From: CAWHYG01 sp963833505
GTDB taxonomy: Bacteria; Eisenbacteria; RBG-16-71-46; CAIMUX01
Direction of reading: 5' to 3'
NCBI GenBank assembly: GCA_963833505.1
Contig: CAWHYG010000007.1
Location: 930,001-994,000 of the forward strand
DNA: 64,000 nucleotides
Positions 29,198 through 37,847 of the stretch are shown here, one piece after another. Position numbers and translations under genes: made by a program. The first letter of the stretch is position 1. Every line of letters begins with the position of its first letter. Under the pieces are notes generated by a model. That model was not told where the DNA came from. It did no database searches and saw only the letters and a program-made list of their open reading frames with translations.

Positions 29198-30777
29198 TCC
29201 GTCTGGCCACCCGTTCGATCCGCGGCAAACTGCGGATCGTGACCATGCTGACCAGCATCACGGCGCTGATCCTGGCCTGCTCTGCCCTCGGCGTCTACCA
29301 GTACGTCGCCTACCGGCAGTCGATCATCCAGAATCTGCGCGTCCTGACCGGAGTGGTCGGCGACAACTGCCTGGCCGCCCTGACCTTCAACGATCCCCAT
29401 ACCGCGTCGGAGATCCTCGCCGCACTCCACGGCGAGCAGGCCATCGTCTCCGCGACGTTGTACAAGGCGCCGGCGACGGCCTTCGCCACCTACCCGGAGC
29501 ATGCGGACCCGATCCCCTTCTGGGGCGACCTGAAGCACGAGCAGGTCCGGGTCAAGTCCGGCCGGGTCGTGCTGACGTCTCCGATTTCCATGGACGGCGA
29601 GCTGGTCGGCTCGCTCGTCGTGACCGCCCAGATGGGAGAGATCGTCCACCGGTTGGCGCAATACGCCCTCGTGGTCTCCCTCGTGCTGGTGGGATGCAGC
29701 CTCACCGCCCTGGCTCTCTCTTCCCGCCTCCAGAAGGCCATTTCGGGCCCGATCCTGCAGCTCTCCGGCGTGGTGCAGCGGATCCGGGAGACCCGCGACT
29801 ACTCGATCCGGGCGGTGCGCGCGGGCGACGACGAGGTCGGCACGCTCGTGACCGGGTTCAACGAAATGCTCCACGCGATCGCGGAACGCGACTACGCGCT
29901 CCAGCACGCCCATGACGATCTCGAGCGCCGGGTCGAACGGAGGACCGAGGAGCTGAGCAAGGCCAAGGAAGAGGCGGAAAAGGCCCTGAGGGTCAAGAGC
30001 GAGTTCCTGGCCAACATCTCGCACGAGCTCAGGACCCCGATGCACGGCATCCTGAGCTTCGCCACGTTCGGGGTCCAGAAGGGCGAGACTGCTCCGCGGG
30101 AGAAGGTGCTGGACTACTTCCAGAAGATCCATCTCTCCGGCAGCCGGCTGCTCCACCTGCTCAACGATCTCCTCGACCTGTCCAAGCTCGACGCCGGCAA
30201 GATGGAGATGGAGTTCGCCCGCTGCGACCTGAACACCGTGATGCAGAGCGTCCTGGACGAATTCCGTTCCCTGCTCTCGGAACGGAACATCCGGATCACC
30301 GGCACGGTGGAGGCCGGCGGGACCTTCGTCCTCGATCCGCTCCGGATCATGCAGGTCATCCGCAACATCGTCAGCAACGCGGTCAAGTTCTCGCCCGACG
30401 GCGGGCTCATCGCGCTGGTGGCCCGGCGCCGGAACGGCCGGCTCTTCGTCTCGGTCGAGGATGAGGGCGTGGGGATTCCCGAAGACGAGCTGACCTCGGT
30501 GTTCGCCCAGTTCGTGCAATCCCGCAAGACCAAGACGGGAGCAGGCGGCACCGGCCTGGGATTGGCCATCTGCCGGGAGATCATCAAGTCGCATCACGGA
30601 CGAATCTGGGCCGAAGGAGGTCGTGCGATCGGCGCGCAGATCTGCTTCGAGATTCCGGAGACCCTGGTTCCGGCGACCAAGAAGGAAGGGGAAGCGCCCG
30701 GTGGAGTCGGACCGGCCGGCGTCACGCCGAAGGCGCCCGGCGGATCGGATGACGAACGGACACGGAAAGCGGCCTGA
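29194..30777 (+). CDS. Membrane sensor histidine kinase with CHASE8-like domain and HAMP
   Basis: The product has 527 residues. Span 1 (LTSITALILACSALGVYQYV) is followed by a periplasmic domain of about 110 residues resembling CHASE8 (LTGVVGDNCLAALTFNDPHT). Span 2 and a HAMP region follow (SGPILQLSGVVQRIRETRDY). A coiled coil comes next (DLERRVERRTEELSKAKEEA), then HisKA (FLANISHELRTPMHGI) and HATPase_c (IVSNAVKFSPDGG, VEDEGVGIPEDE, GTGLGLAICREI). All catalytic boxes are present. It overlaps the YfiR gene by 4 bp, and the response-regulator gene follows. Confidence 0.92.
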   Translation: MIRLATRSIRGKLRIVTMLTSITALILACSALGVYQYVAYRQSIIQNLRVLTGVVGDNCLAALTFNDPHTASEILAALHGEQAIVSATLYKAPATAFATYPEHADPIPFWGDLKHEQVRVKSGRVVLTSPISMDGELVGSLVVTAQMGEIVHRLAQYALVVSLVLVGCSLTALALSSRLQKAISGPILQLSGVVQRIRETRDYSIRAVRAGDDEVGTLVTGFNEMLHAIAERDYALQHAHDDLERRVERRTEELSKAKEEAEKALRVKSEFLANISHELRTPMHGILSFATFGVQKGETAPREKVLDYFQKIHLSGSRLLHLLNDLLDLSKLDAGKMEMEFARCDLNTVMQSVLDEFRSLLSERNIRITGTVEAGGTFVLDPLRIMQVIRNIVSNAVKFSPDGGLIALVARRRNGRLFVSVEDEGVGIPEDELTSVFAQFVQSRKTKTGAGGTGLGLAICREIIKSHHGRIWAEGGRAIGAQICFEIPETLVPATKKEGEAPGGVGPAGVTPKAPGGSDDERTRKAA

Positions 30778-30826
30778 GGTTGAGCCCGGCGCCGGACGGC
30801 CCGAGAGACCCGGCAAGGAGACGAAG

Positions 30827-31924
30827 ATGGCGAAGGAACGACGGATCCTGGCGGTCGATGACGATTCCCTGAACCTGGCCGTGCTCGAGGAGCTTCTGGG
30901 CGATGAGTTCGTCCTGAGCCTGGCGGATTCGGGCGAGAAGGCGTTGGACCTGGCGCAGGAGATCCGGCCCGACCTCATGCTCCTGGACATCATGATGACC
31001 GGGATCGACGGCTATGAAACCTGTCGCCGCATGCGGGAAATGCCGAACCTCAAGTTCTGCAAGATCATCCTCGTCTCCGCCAAGGCCATGCTGGCGGAGC
31101 GGATGAAGGGATATCAGGTCGGGGCCGATGACTACGTGACCAAGCCCTTCGATCCTTGCGAGCTCCTGGCCAAGGTGAAGGTCTTTCTCCGGCTCAAGAA
31201 CATGGAAGAGCTGGACCAACTCAAGACCGATTTCCTGACCCTGCTCAACCACGAGACCCGCAATCCACTCACCTACATCCTGAATCCGGCGGACCTGCTG
31301 GCCACGGAGCCCACCATGCCGGACTCGGAACGCCAACGGCTTGGACGAGTCGTCGTGGGAGGCGCGGAACGACTGCGGGACCTGTTCGAGCAGGCCACCG
31401 TGCTCTTTCAGCTGAAGTCCGATCGCGTCACACCGGTGGCCCGCTCCCTGGACCTGCGGGCGGTGGCCGAGGACGCCCTGCTGCGACGAGCCGATTCCGC
31501 CCGGCACCACGGGGTCACCCTGACGCTTCAAAGTCCTTCCAGTCTCGAGATGTCCGGCCACACAGAAGCGCTGCGGGGATTGATCGCCAACATGGTCAAC
31601 CAGGTGCTGGCGGGGCGGTCCGAGGGCGATGAGATCGTGGTGCGGCTTGCGACCGATGGGGAGAGCGTCGAGATCGCGCTCAGCGACAAGGAAGAGCGCT
31701 ACCAGCTCATGACCGACCTCGGAAGCTCGGGCGACCCATTTCACGTGTCCGATCTTCGCCACCACGGCGGGCCGATCGAGTTGCAGCTGCCCCTGATCCG
31801 GGAGCTCGCCCGATGGTGTCAGGGGGATTTCAGCATCGAACCGGCGAACCCCGGCGAGGTGACCTTGAGCGCACGCTTGCCGGTCCACGTCGACTCCTTT
31901 GAAACGTCCATGATTCGGGCGTGA
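30827..31924 (+). CDS. Receiver domain fused to a degenerate histidine kinase
   Basis: The ATG at 30827 with AAGGAG at 30815-30820 is preferred over upstream starts. The product has 365 residues. The receiver (about 1-125) has ILAVDDDSLNLAV, the phosphoacceptor D in LMLLDIMMTGIDG and K in DDYVTKPFDP. A HisKA-like helix follows with an H-box (FLTLLNHETRNPLTYIL). The ATPase-like part lacks recognisable G boxes (the G1 position reads VEIALSDKEERY), so kinase activity is doubtful. There is no DNA-binding domain. It is the likely phosphorylation target of the kinase upstream. Confidence 0.85.
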   Translation: MAKERRILAVDDDSLNLAVLEELLGDEFVLSLADSGEKALDLAQEIRPDLMLLDIMMTGIDGYETCRRMREMPNLKFCKIILVSAKAMLAERMKGYQVGADDYVTKPFDPCELLAKVKVFLRLKNMEELDQLKTDFLTLLNHETRNPLTYILNPADLLATEPTMPDSERQRLGRVVVGGAERLRDLFEQATVLFQLKSDRVTPVARSLDLRAVAEDALLRRADSARHHGVTLTLQSPSSLEMSGHTEALRGLIANMVNQVLAGRSEGDEIVVRLATDGESVEIALSDKEERYQLMTDLGSSGDPFHVSDLRHHGGPIELQLPLIRELARWCQGDFSIEPANPGEVTLSARLPVHVDSFETSMIRA

Positions 31925-32285
31925 CGATCACGTTCCTGGCGATGTCTCATGGCGAGACGCATCACGCTCCCAAGCTCAAAGTGAGCCGGGCCGGGCCTGG
32001 GACGGGGGATAAGTCCTTGATTTCCCGTGCCGCTTCGTTGGCACGATTCTGGCCCCGGCGCTCCTGTGAAAGTGTCCTGACGACCGTTCGAGAGCCTTGG
32101 ATGACCGTGTCGCAGGGAAGTGCGTTCGGCCCCCCGGCGCACTTTCCTGCCCGGCATCCGGAAGCTCCAAGCGAACCGAGTGCCTGGTGACTGTTTGAAC
32201 GCCGATGTATCGGCCGGGTCGATGGGAGGTGCGTTCGGCCCCCCGGCGCACCTTCCCACCCGGCCATCACTTTGTTCCCGCTCCC
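31925..32285. repeat. Intergenic region with a repeated G/C-rich element at 109-bp spacing
   Basis: A 39-40 bp element beginning GTGCGTTCGGCCCCCCGGCG occurs at 32120-32158 and again at 32229-32268, nearly identical. Flanking sequence is weakly similar between the copies, so this may be a 109-bp tandem duplication. Each copy can fold, GTGCG pairing with CGCAC. It lies between convergent genes (receiver/kinase on plus, comEA-like on minus) and may terminate transcription on both sides. No gene is seen. Confidence 0.6.
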
Positions 32286-32921
32286 CTATGGTCCGCGGCC
32301 TTGCGCCTGCGGCGCGCCCGGCGGGCTCCAGTCGATCCGGTCGCGCAATCGGGCGAGCGTCTTCGGTCCGATTCCCCGCACGCGAAGCAGATCTTCCGGT
32401 CCGGTGAACGATCCGGATCGGACTCGTTCCGCCAGGATCCGAGCGGCCATGGAATCGCCGATGCCGGGAAGCTCCATCAGATCGGAAGCCGAGGCTTCGT
32501 TGATCCGGATGCGCCCGGATTCCAGGAGGCCGGGAGGGATGTCGGACGCCGGCTCGATCGCCTCCGTGTCGGCCGCGGATCTCTCCGGCGACGCGGTTGC
32601 GCGGGAAGCAACGTCTGTGGTGGGACGCGGCGCCTCATTCCTTTCGGGCTTCGCAGCCGATTGCGACCGGGCCGGCCGGATCGGCTCGTGGGCTTCCCGA
32701 TTCCTTCCGTCGCTGTTCCCTTCGATCCGGCCGGCGCCGGCGCTGTCCGAGAGGAGAGAGGTCGAATCGCGCCTCTCGGCTTCGATCCGGGTGAGCCAGG
32801 CCGACAGCTCCCGATCCGGCTGAGTGCGCCGGTGGTCCTGCCACAGGGACGCCACCTCCCCCAGGAGGACGAGGCCGATGAGCAGCAGCGCGGCTCGGCG
32901 TTCTTCGGGGGTCAGGATCAT
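32286..32921 (-). CDS. ComEA-like helix-hairpin-helix protein
   Basis: The 211-residue product has an N-terminal membrane span (ALLLIGLVLLGEVASLW) and a long polar, low-complexity linker. It ends in a double helix-hairpin-helix domain (RINEASASDLMELPGIGDSM, VRGIGPKTLARLRDRIDW). This is the layout of ComEA-type proteins, which hold DNA in the periplasm during uptake. With a complete type IV pilus locus in the window, a role in natural transformation is plausible but not shown; no comEC or comF is visible here. Confidence 0.82.
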   Translation of the reverse strand: MILTPEERRAALLLIGLVLLGEVASLWQDHRRTQPDRELSAWLTRIEAERRDSTSLLSDSAGAGRIEGNSDGRNREAHEPIRPARSQSAAKPERNEAPRPTTDVASRATASPERSAADTEAIEPASDIPPGLLESGRIRINEASASDLMELPGIGDSMAARILAERVRSGSFTGPEDLLRVRGIGPKTLARLRDRIDWSPPGAPQAQGRGP

Positions 32922-33015
32922 CGGTGATTCTCGCCTCGGCGCAGTCTGCGTCCGGGATCATGGATGCTTCCGGGCCCGCCGAGTCCGGGATCACGGCTGC
33001 CTCCGGGCTCCGCGC
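32914..33015. repeat. Degenerate tandem array, 2-3 units of about 33 bp
   Basis: Units at 32950-32982 and 32983-33015 share GTCCGGGATCA, then TGC-TCCGGGC. A weaker unit at about 32914-32949 (GTCAGGATCATCGG) covers the first codons of the comEA-like gene. The array sits in its upstream region. Confidence 0.6.
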
Positions 33016-33108
33016 GGCCCGAGCGCCAGCAGGTCGCGAGCGCGCATCCGTCGCTCTCACAACGCGGGAGCTTCAGAGCCTCATGGCTCCGCGCCGGGGT
33101 CGGAATGA

Positions 33109-35568
33109 TCAGTCGAGGAAATGCCAGGTCAGGCCGATGCGGTAGGAGCGAAACGGAAGATAGACCCAGCCGGCCTCGTAGGCGCCGGCTTCGTCCGCGC
33201 TGTCCTCCAGGTTGACCAGCATGGCGAAGAGCGTGACCTTGCGGACGCGCGCGGTCGCGCCGGCATCGAGGAAGCGGCTCCAAGGGAAGATGATCTCGCT
33301 CGAGGAGGCTCCCGGATAGGGCGCCGGTTCTGGCGCGGCGCGCTCGCCCGCGATCCGGCCGCGGAGGAACAGCCCTCCGAGAAGGTCCCGTTTGAAGAGA
33401 AGCCGCTCGTACGAGATCTGCGCTTCCCCGTTCCAGGGCGTCATCCAGAGCTGATCCCTCCATCCCGGATCGGACACGCGGGCTTCGGCCAGCCCCTCGA
33501 TCCGAAACCCGCGTCCCAGAGGCGCCGTCGCGCGCAGGCTGACCCCCGCCATCCGGACGGTCCGATCGAGCGCCTCCGGATGATCGGCCACCAGGTCGTC
33601 GTATCCGCCGCTGCCGCGGCCACCGGGGTTGAAGTAGTGAAGCAACCCGCCGGCCGCGGAAACGGTGTGCCGGATTTCGAGGGCGCGACCTTCCAGTCGG
33701 ACCGTGGCCCCCTTCCGGGTCGTGCGCTCGAGCGCCAGGGACGCCCGGTTGATCTCTTCCAGCTTCCGGTTCGGGTCCGCTTCCGGCACGGTCAGTCCTT
33801 CCCCGACCAGCACGCCCCACTCGTCGGCCAGACGCGGCAGAAGAAGCGGCCGGACCGACCGGTCCGCGTGGGCGATCAGCCGGATGCCCGAACCGAGACG
33901 GCGCTCGACGTCGATGGCCCCAACCGCGCCGGAGCGTCCGGGCGCGGGCTCGGAACGCCCCGCCGATCCGCGGAACCGCCAGTTTTTCGTCACCCCTTCA
34001 AGGCCGGCCGCAACTCCGATGCCGTTCCCGGTCCGGTCCAGCTCCAGAATCGACGGCTGATCGAAGCGCTGCCGGACCCGGTCGAACTGCACGGTCAGAA
34101 GCGGACGCAGCGTGCTGTCCCTTCCCGCGACGCGGAGCAACCCGCGGTAGACGGAGTCCTTCCGCATGGGCGAGATCCCGTCGACGACCTGATCGAACGC
34201 TCGATCCCAGAAGACCTGAAGCGCGAGATCGGCGGTGGCGTGCCTCCCCAGCCAGTCCCCGCCTGCCATGAGGGCGGAGTGGTTCCAGAAGAAGTAGCTT
34301 CCATCGAACGAATTCAGGGCGCGCATTTCCTGGTTCTGCCAGCCGATCCGCCAGCCGCCCCAGCTCTGGCCCCGGTCAAAGCGCGCGAGGAGGTTTTCTC
34401 CGAACTCCTTGCCGTAGATCTCGCGACCTTCGGTCTTGTGGTCGCCGTAATAGAAGCGGAGAAGCCCGATGGGAAGCGGCTTCGCGATGAAGGCTTCTTC
34501 CGTGTGGCGTTTGTTGGTCTGATCGAGCAGGCGGACGCCGCTGTAGGGAGTCGCGGAGTCGGGGCCGGCAAGCTGCATCTCGAGCAGGGGACCTCCGGTC
34601 GGATTGGAGGGCAGCGAGAGCGGATCGGGGCTGAGGAGCGTGATCCGGGAGAGCCAGAGAGGCGCGACCGCATCCGGCGGCATCTCCGGGAAACCGGGCG
34701 CGGACTCCGGGAGCACGTCGATCATCGGCTCCGGCGGCTCGCGGCCCGGCAGGTCACCGGCGTCTTCGGGATCGGGCATGTTGTGTTCGCCGCTCGGAAT
34801 GCTCTGAAGCGGAGTGGCCCAGAGCAGGACATCCCGGATCATCGGCTCGACCGAAGCTTCGATGATGGAATCAGGGATGACGGCGATGGCGCCGATCTCG
34901 CGCGGCGCGAGGGGAATCTGGGCCTTGGTCCAGAAGTGCCCGGAGTTGCGGCGACGGCGGAGAGAGTCCGCTCGAGCCGCCACGCGCGCCGAATCGGGCG
35001 GCAGAGCGCGACGGAGGGAGTCGGACCGACCGCCGCGGGTCCCCGCACGGGCGGCCCTCCGCAGGGAGTCGGCGCTCGAGGCGCGGCCGGTCGCCCGGCG
35101 CAACGAGTCGGCGCCGGAGGACCGCCCGGCGGAATCGGCACGAGCGACGCGCGGAAGTGAGCCCGGTTGCGCCGCCCGCCGCAAGGAGTCGGCGCTTGAA
35201 GCGCGAGCGGTCGAATCGGGATGAGCGGCGTGGCGACCGACGGAATCCGGAGGGGCAGGCTGCGGCTGCGACTGCGCGAGATCCCGCGCGCCGGAGACCG
35301 GCATCGATGCCCCGGTGTCGCCCGATCCGCGGACCGGCGAGATCATCAGGGGAAGCAGCACGACAAAGCAGGCGCAGGCGAACAAAACGGGACGAAGCAG
35401 CCGGAACCGTCGGCCGGGGGCGCGAACGCCGGCCGCCCTCAGGCGGCCCGTGCAGTCGGATCGGGACCGCTCTCGCGGGAGCGGCAGCCCTCCAGGCGAG
35501 CCTTCACGTCGAGGTAGTCCGGAAACTCCCGGAGGATCTGTTCGAATACGTCTCCCGCTTCCCGCCAT
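33109..35568 (-). CDS. Outer-membrane beta-barrel protein with Ser-Leu-Arg-Arg repeats
   Basis: This large product (up to 819 residues) has a signal-like segment (LFACACFVVLLPLMISP). A region of about 150 residues follows in which ADSLRRA-like units are repeated seven or more times. After a Pro-rich stretch comes a long C-terminal region of alternating beta strands ending YRIGLTWHFLD, typical of outer-membrane barrels. It resembles putative porins of FCB bacteria in layout, but no family was identified with certainty. The start is unclear: ATG 35568 overlaps the upstream TPR gene by 130 bp, and the signal-like segment begins only near 35400, without a clear ATG or GTG. Confidence 0.6.
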   Translation of the reverse strand: MAGSGRRIRTDPPGVSGLPRREGSPGGLPLPRERSRSDCTGRLRAAGVRAPGRRFRLLRPVLFACACFVVLLPLMISPVRGSGDTGASMPVSGARDLAQSQPQPAPPDSVGRHAAHPDSTARASSADSLRRAAQPGSLPRVARADSAGRSSGADSLRRATGRASSADSLRRAARAGTRGGRSDSLRRALPPDSARVAARADSLRRRRNSGHFWTKAQIPLAPREIGAIAVIPDSIIEASVEPMIRDVLLWATPLQSIPSGEHNMPDPEDAGDLPGREPPEPMIDVLPESAPGFPEMPPDAVAPLWLSRITLLSPDPLSLPSNPTGGPLLEMQLAGPDSATPYSGVRLLDQTNKRHTEEAFIAKPLPIGLLRFYYGDHKTEGREIYGKEFGENLLARFDRGQSWGGWRIGWQNQEMRALNSFDGSYFFWNHSALMAGGDWLGRHATADLALQVFWDRAFDQVVDGISPMRKDSVYRGLLRVAGRDSTLRPLLTVQFDRVRQRFDQPSILELDRTGNGIGVAAGLEGVTKNWRFRGSAGRSEPAPGRSGAVGAIDVERRLGSGIRLIAHADRSVRPLLLPRLADEWGVLVGEGLTVPEADPNRKLEEINRASLALERTTRKGATVRLEGRALEIRHTVSAAGGLLHYFNPGGRGSGGYDDLVADHPEALDRTVRMAGVSLRATAPLGRGFRIEGLAEARVSDPGWRDQLWMTPWNGEAQISYERLLFKRDLLGGLFLRGRIAGERAAPEPAPYPGASSSEIIFPWSRFLDAGATARVRKVTLFAMLVNLEDSADEAGAYEAGWVYLPFRSYRIGLTWHFLD

Positions 35569-37568
35569 TCACCCGCCAGCTCCAAGGCCACGCCGAGATG
35601 GTACCGCGCGTTGGAGCTTCCGCAGCCTTCCTTCTCGCACTTCTCCGCGGCCTCGCGGAACTCGTGGATGGCCTCGCGATGCCGTTCCAGCTCGACCAGG
35701 CACTCGCCTTTGAGCTGCCGCGCCCGCGCCTCCCATTCCCCCGGAAGATCCGGCTGGCCGAGGACGAGATCCGTCTCTTCCACGGCCTCGTCCAGCAGGC
35801 CCATCGCCCGGTGCGAGATGGCGAGGTCATAGTGGCTCTGGAAGTCGGAGCCGTCTATTTCGTTCTTGATCCCTTCCTTGAATTCGTCGAGGAGCGCGCC
35901 CAGGTCGACCCACTCGTCGTCCTTGATGGCCGGATTGTCCTGCGCCACCGCCACGGTGGCTCCGCCGGTCTCCAGGACCTCGAGGATGGGGTGCTGTTCC
36001 TCGTCGGAGAGATCAGCCCCGGCGACTCCCATATCACGGAACCGGCTCAGCCGGCGGCGCGCCGTCGCGTTCTCCGGATCCAGCCGGAGCAGATCGCGGA
36101 AAGCCTGCAGCGCTTCGTCCAGATCCCCTTCCTCGATCCAGGCATCGCCCATCAGGACCCGATAACGGATTTCGCCTGGGAGATCGTCGCAGCGGCGGCA
36201 GATCTGGATCAGGAGATCGAGCAGCGTCCGGTCCATGGGCCGGGCGTGCTGGAGGCGCTCGTAGAGGCCCCGGGCCTCCGGCCAGTCTCCGGCTTTGAAT
36301 CGCTCGGCGGCGGCCTGGAGGAGAAGGTGGTCGCCGGCTCTGGCTTCCGGCTCTTCGAGCTTCTCCATGGCCGCCGGCGCGCTCGCGTCGCCGGCATCCA
36401 TGCCTTCGGCCGCCGTATCGGAATCACCGGAAAGCGGACCCGATTCCTCTTGGGGATCGTCAGCCGGGCCCGGAAAGCGAATCACGCGCAGATCCGGGAT
36501 TGAAGCCAGGTCCCCTTCCGCGGAGCCTTGGGCCGGATCGAATGGCCTCGGAAGCCGTTGAGGCTCCAGGTCGAACTGGCTCATTCGCAACGAATTCGGC
36601 TCGCCGTCACCTTCCTGGATCTCCGGATCGCACTCTTCCGGAGGAGATGCGGGAAACTCACGTCGCGTCGCGTCGGAATCGGATCTGCCTCCTGTCGGAC
36701 TGGCCGACTCCAGGCCGCGACCGGCGGAGGTCGGTTCGAAGAGCTCGCTGTCGACCGGCGGCGGTCCCACACCCGGCGCCTCGGCCTCGGATGCGTCCTC
36801 CCAGCTCAGGTCGAACAGGCGGCTTGGATCCGAGTCCGGCCGCGGATCCGGGTCCTGCTCGAGATCCGCATCTCGAGCCCCGGGATCCGGTTTTCTCACG
36901 GATGACCGGTCGGACCGGCTCGACGCAGCCACGCTCTGGTTCCCGCCCTCCACGGTCCGGCTCGCGAGATACGCGGCTTCGGCGTGGCGCGCGCGTTCCC
37001 GAATCTCCCCGGCAAGCTCCAGGGACCCCTGGGCGGCGACCGTATCGGCCAGCTCGTCGAGCAGGCGCGCGGCCCGATCCGACAGGCCAGCCCGGTCAAA
37101 ATGCGCCGCCAGTCGAAGCGTGGCTTCCACCGGCAGGCCGGGCAAAGAGGCCAGGCGATCCAGCGCGTCCTGGAACTCCCGGCTGGCCTCGGCGGGCCCC
37201 CCAAACGAGTCGAGATAGGTCAGGTAATGGGGTATGGCTTCGCCGGTTAGGCTCTCCTGGATGTAGAGGTCGCCGAGGATCCGATGGATTTCGGCGCGGC
37301 TGCGGGCAAGGCGGAGGATCTTCTTGCAGATGGCGATGGCGTTGCGGTAGAGCCCTACGCCTTCATAGGCGTGAACGGCGCTCTGCCACGCTTCGAGGGC
37401 CTCCTCATCCTGTCCCAGGCGAGCGTGCAGATCGCCCACGTAGACGTAGTCGTAGGGGTCGGATTCAGCTTCCGCCAGGACCCGGCGCATCTCCTCCACG
37501 GCCTGCTGCAAGTGCCCGTCGCGGGCCAGTTTTTGGGCCTTGCGCTTGGCCAGGGTGCTCTTGTCCAC
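35439..37568 (-). CDS. Large TPR-repeat protein
   Basis: The 709-residue product has no signal peptide, so it is probably cytoplasmic. TPR units lie in the first 200 residues (GHLQQAVEEMRRVLAEAESD, YVGDLHARLGQDEEALEAWQ) and again in the last 300 (ERFKAGDWPEARGLYERLQH, DLDEALQAFRDLLRLDPENA, AISHRAMGLLDEAVEETDLV). The middle, about 210-400, is acidic, Pro/Asp-rich and probably disordered. It is a likely scaffold protein; no enzyme domain is seen. It lies just upstream of the barrel-protein gene on the same strand and may be cotranscribed with it. Confidence 0.75.
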   Translation of the reverse strand: MDKSTLAKRKAQKLARDGHLQQAVEEMRRVLAEAESDPYDYVYVGDLHARLGQDEEALEAWQSAVHAYEGVGLYRNAIAICKKILRLARSRAEIHRILGDLYIQESLTGEAIPHYLTYLDSFGGPAEASREFQDALDRLASLPGLPVEATLRLAAHFDRAGLSDRAARLLDELADTVAAQGSLELAGEIRERARHAEAAYLASRTVEGGNQSVAASSRSDRSSVRKPDPGARDADLEQDPDPRPDSDPSRLFDLSWEDASEAEAPGVGPPPVDSELFEPTSAGRGLESASPTGGRSDSDATRREFPASPPEECDPEIQEGDGEPNSLRMSQFDLEPQRLPRPFDPAQGSAEGDLASIPDLRVIRFPGPADDPQEESGPLSGDSDTAAEGMDAGDASAPAAMEKLEEPEARAGDHLLLQAAAERFKAGDWPEARGLYERLQHARPMDRTLLDLLIQICRRCDDLPGEIRYRVLMGDAWIEEGDLDEALQAFRDLLRLDPENATARRRLSRFRDMGVAGADLSDEEQHPILEVLETGGATVAVAQDNPAIKDDEWVDLGALLDEFKEGIKNEIDGSDFQSHYDLAISHRAMGLLDEAVEETDLVLGQPDLPGEWEARARQLKGECLVELERHREAIHEFREAAEKCEKEGCGSSNARYHLGVALELAGEWREAGDVFEQILREFPDYLDVKARLEGCRSRESGPDPTARAA

Positions 37569-37732
37569 TACCGTCTCCGGGCAGCCGTCAACCGCTCAAG
37601 CCTTGGGATATCATCCGTCTCCCTGTTTATCGACTCCCTTTCGGGCCAACTGCAACCCAAACGGGGAGCCGATCGGGCGCGGCGGGAACGGTCGCAGGAG
37701 GCCGCGTTCGCAGGTTCGAATCGAGGGCTGCC

Positions 37733-37827
37733 GAGGGCTGACTCTTCCGGCTCAGGACGACCTTGGAGGCTGATTTTGCCGGATCAGGAGCCGGCGAGAA
37801 GCTGACTGACCCGGGTCAGGCTCCGTG
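37733..37827. repeat. Tandem array of three 31-32 bp units
   Basis: Units at 37733, 37765 and 37796 share a GAGGCTGA-TTCCGG-TCAGGA pattern with 31-32 bp periodicity. They fill the gap between the hutI stop (37848) and the TPR gene start (37568). No gene is seen in this gap. Confidence 0.6.
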
Positions 37828-37847
37828 CAGGGCTCGGCTTGCTTCGA

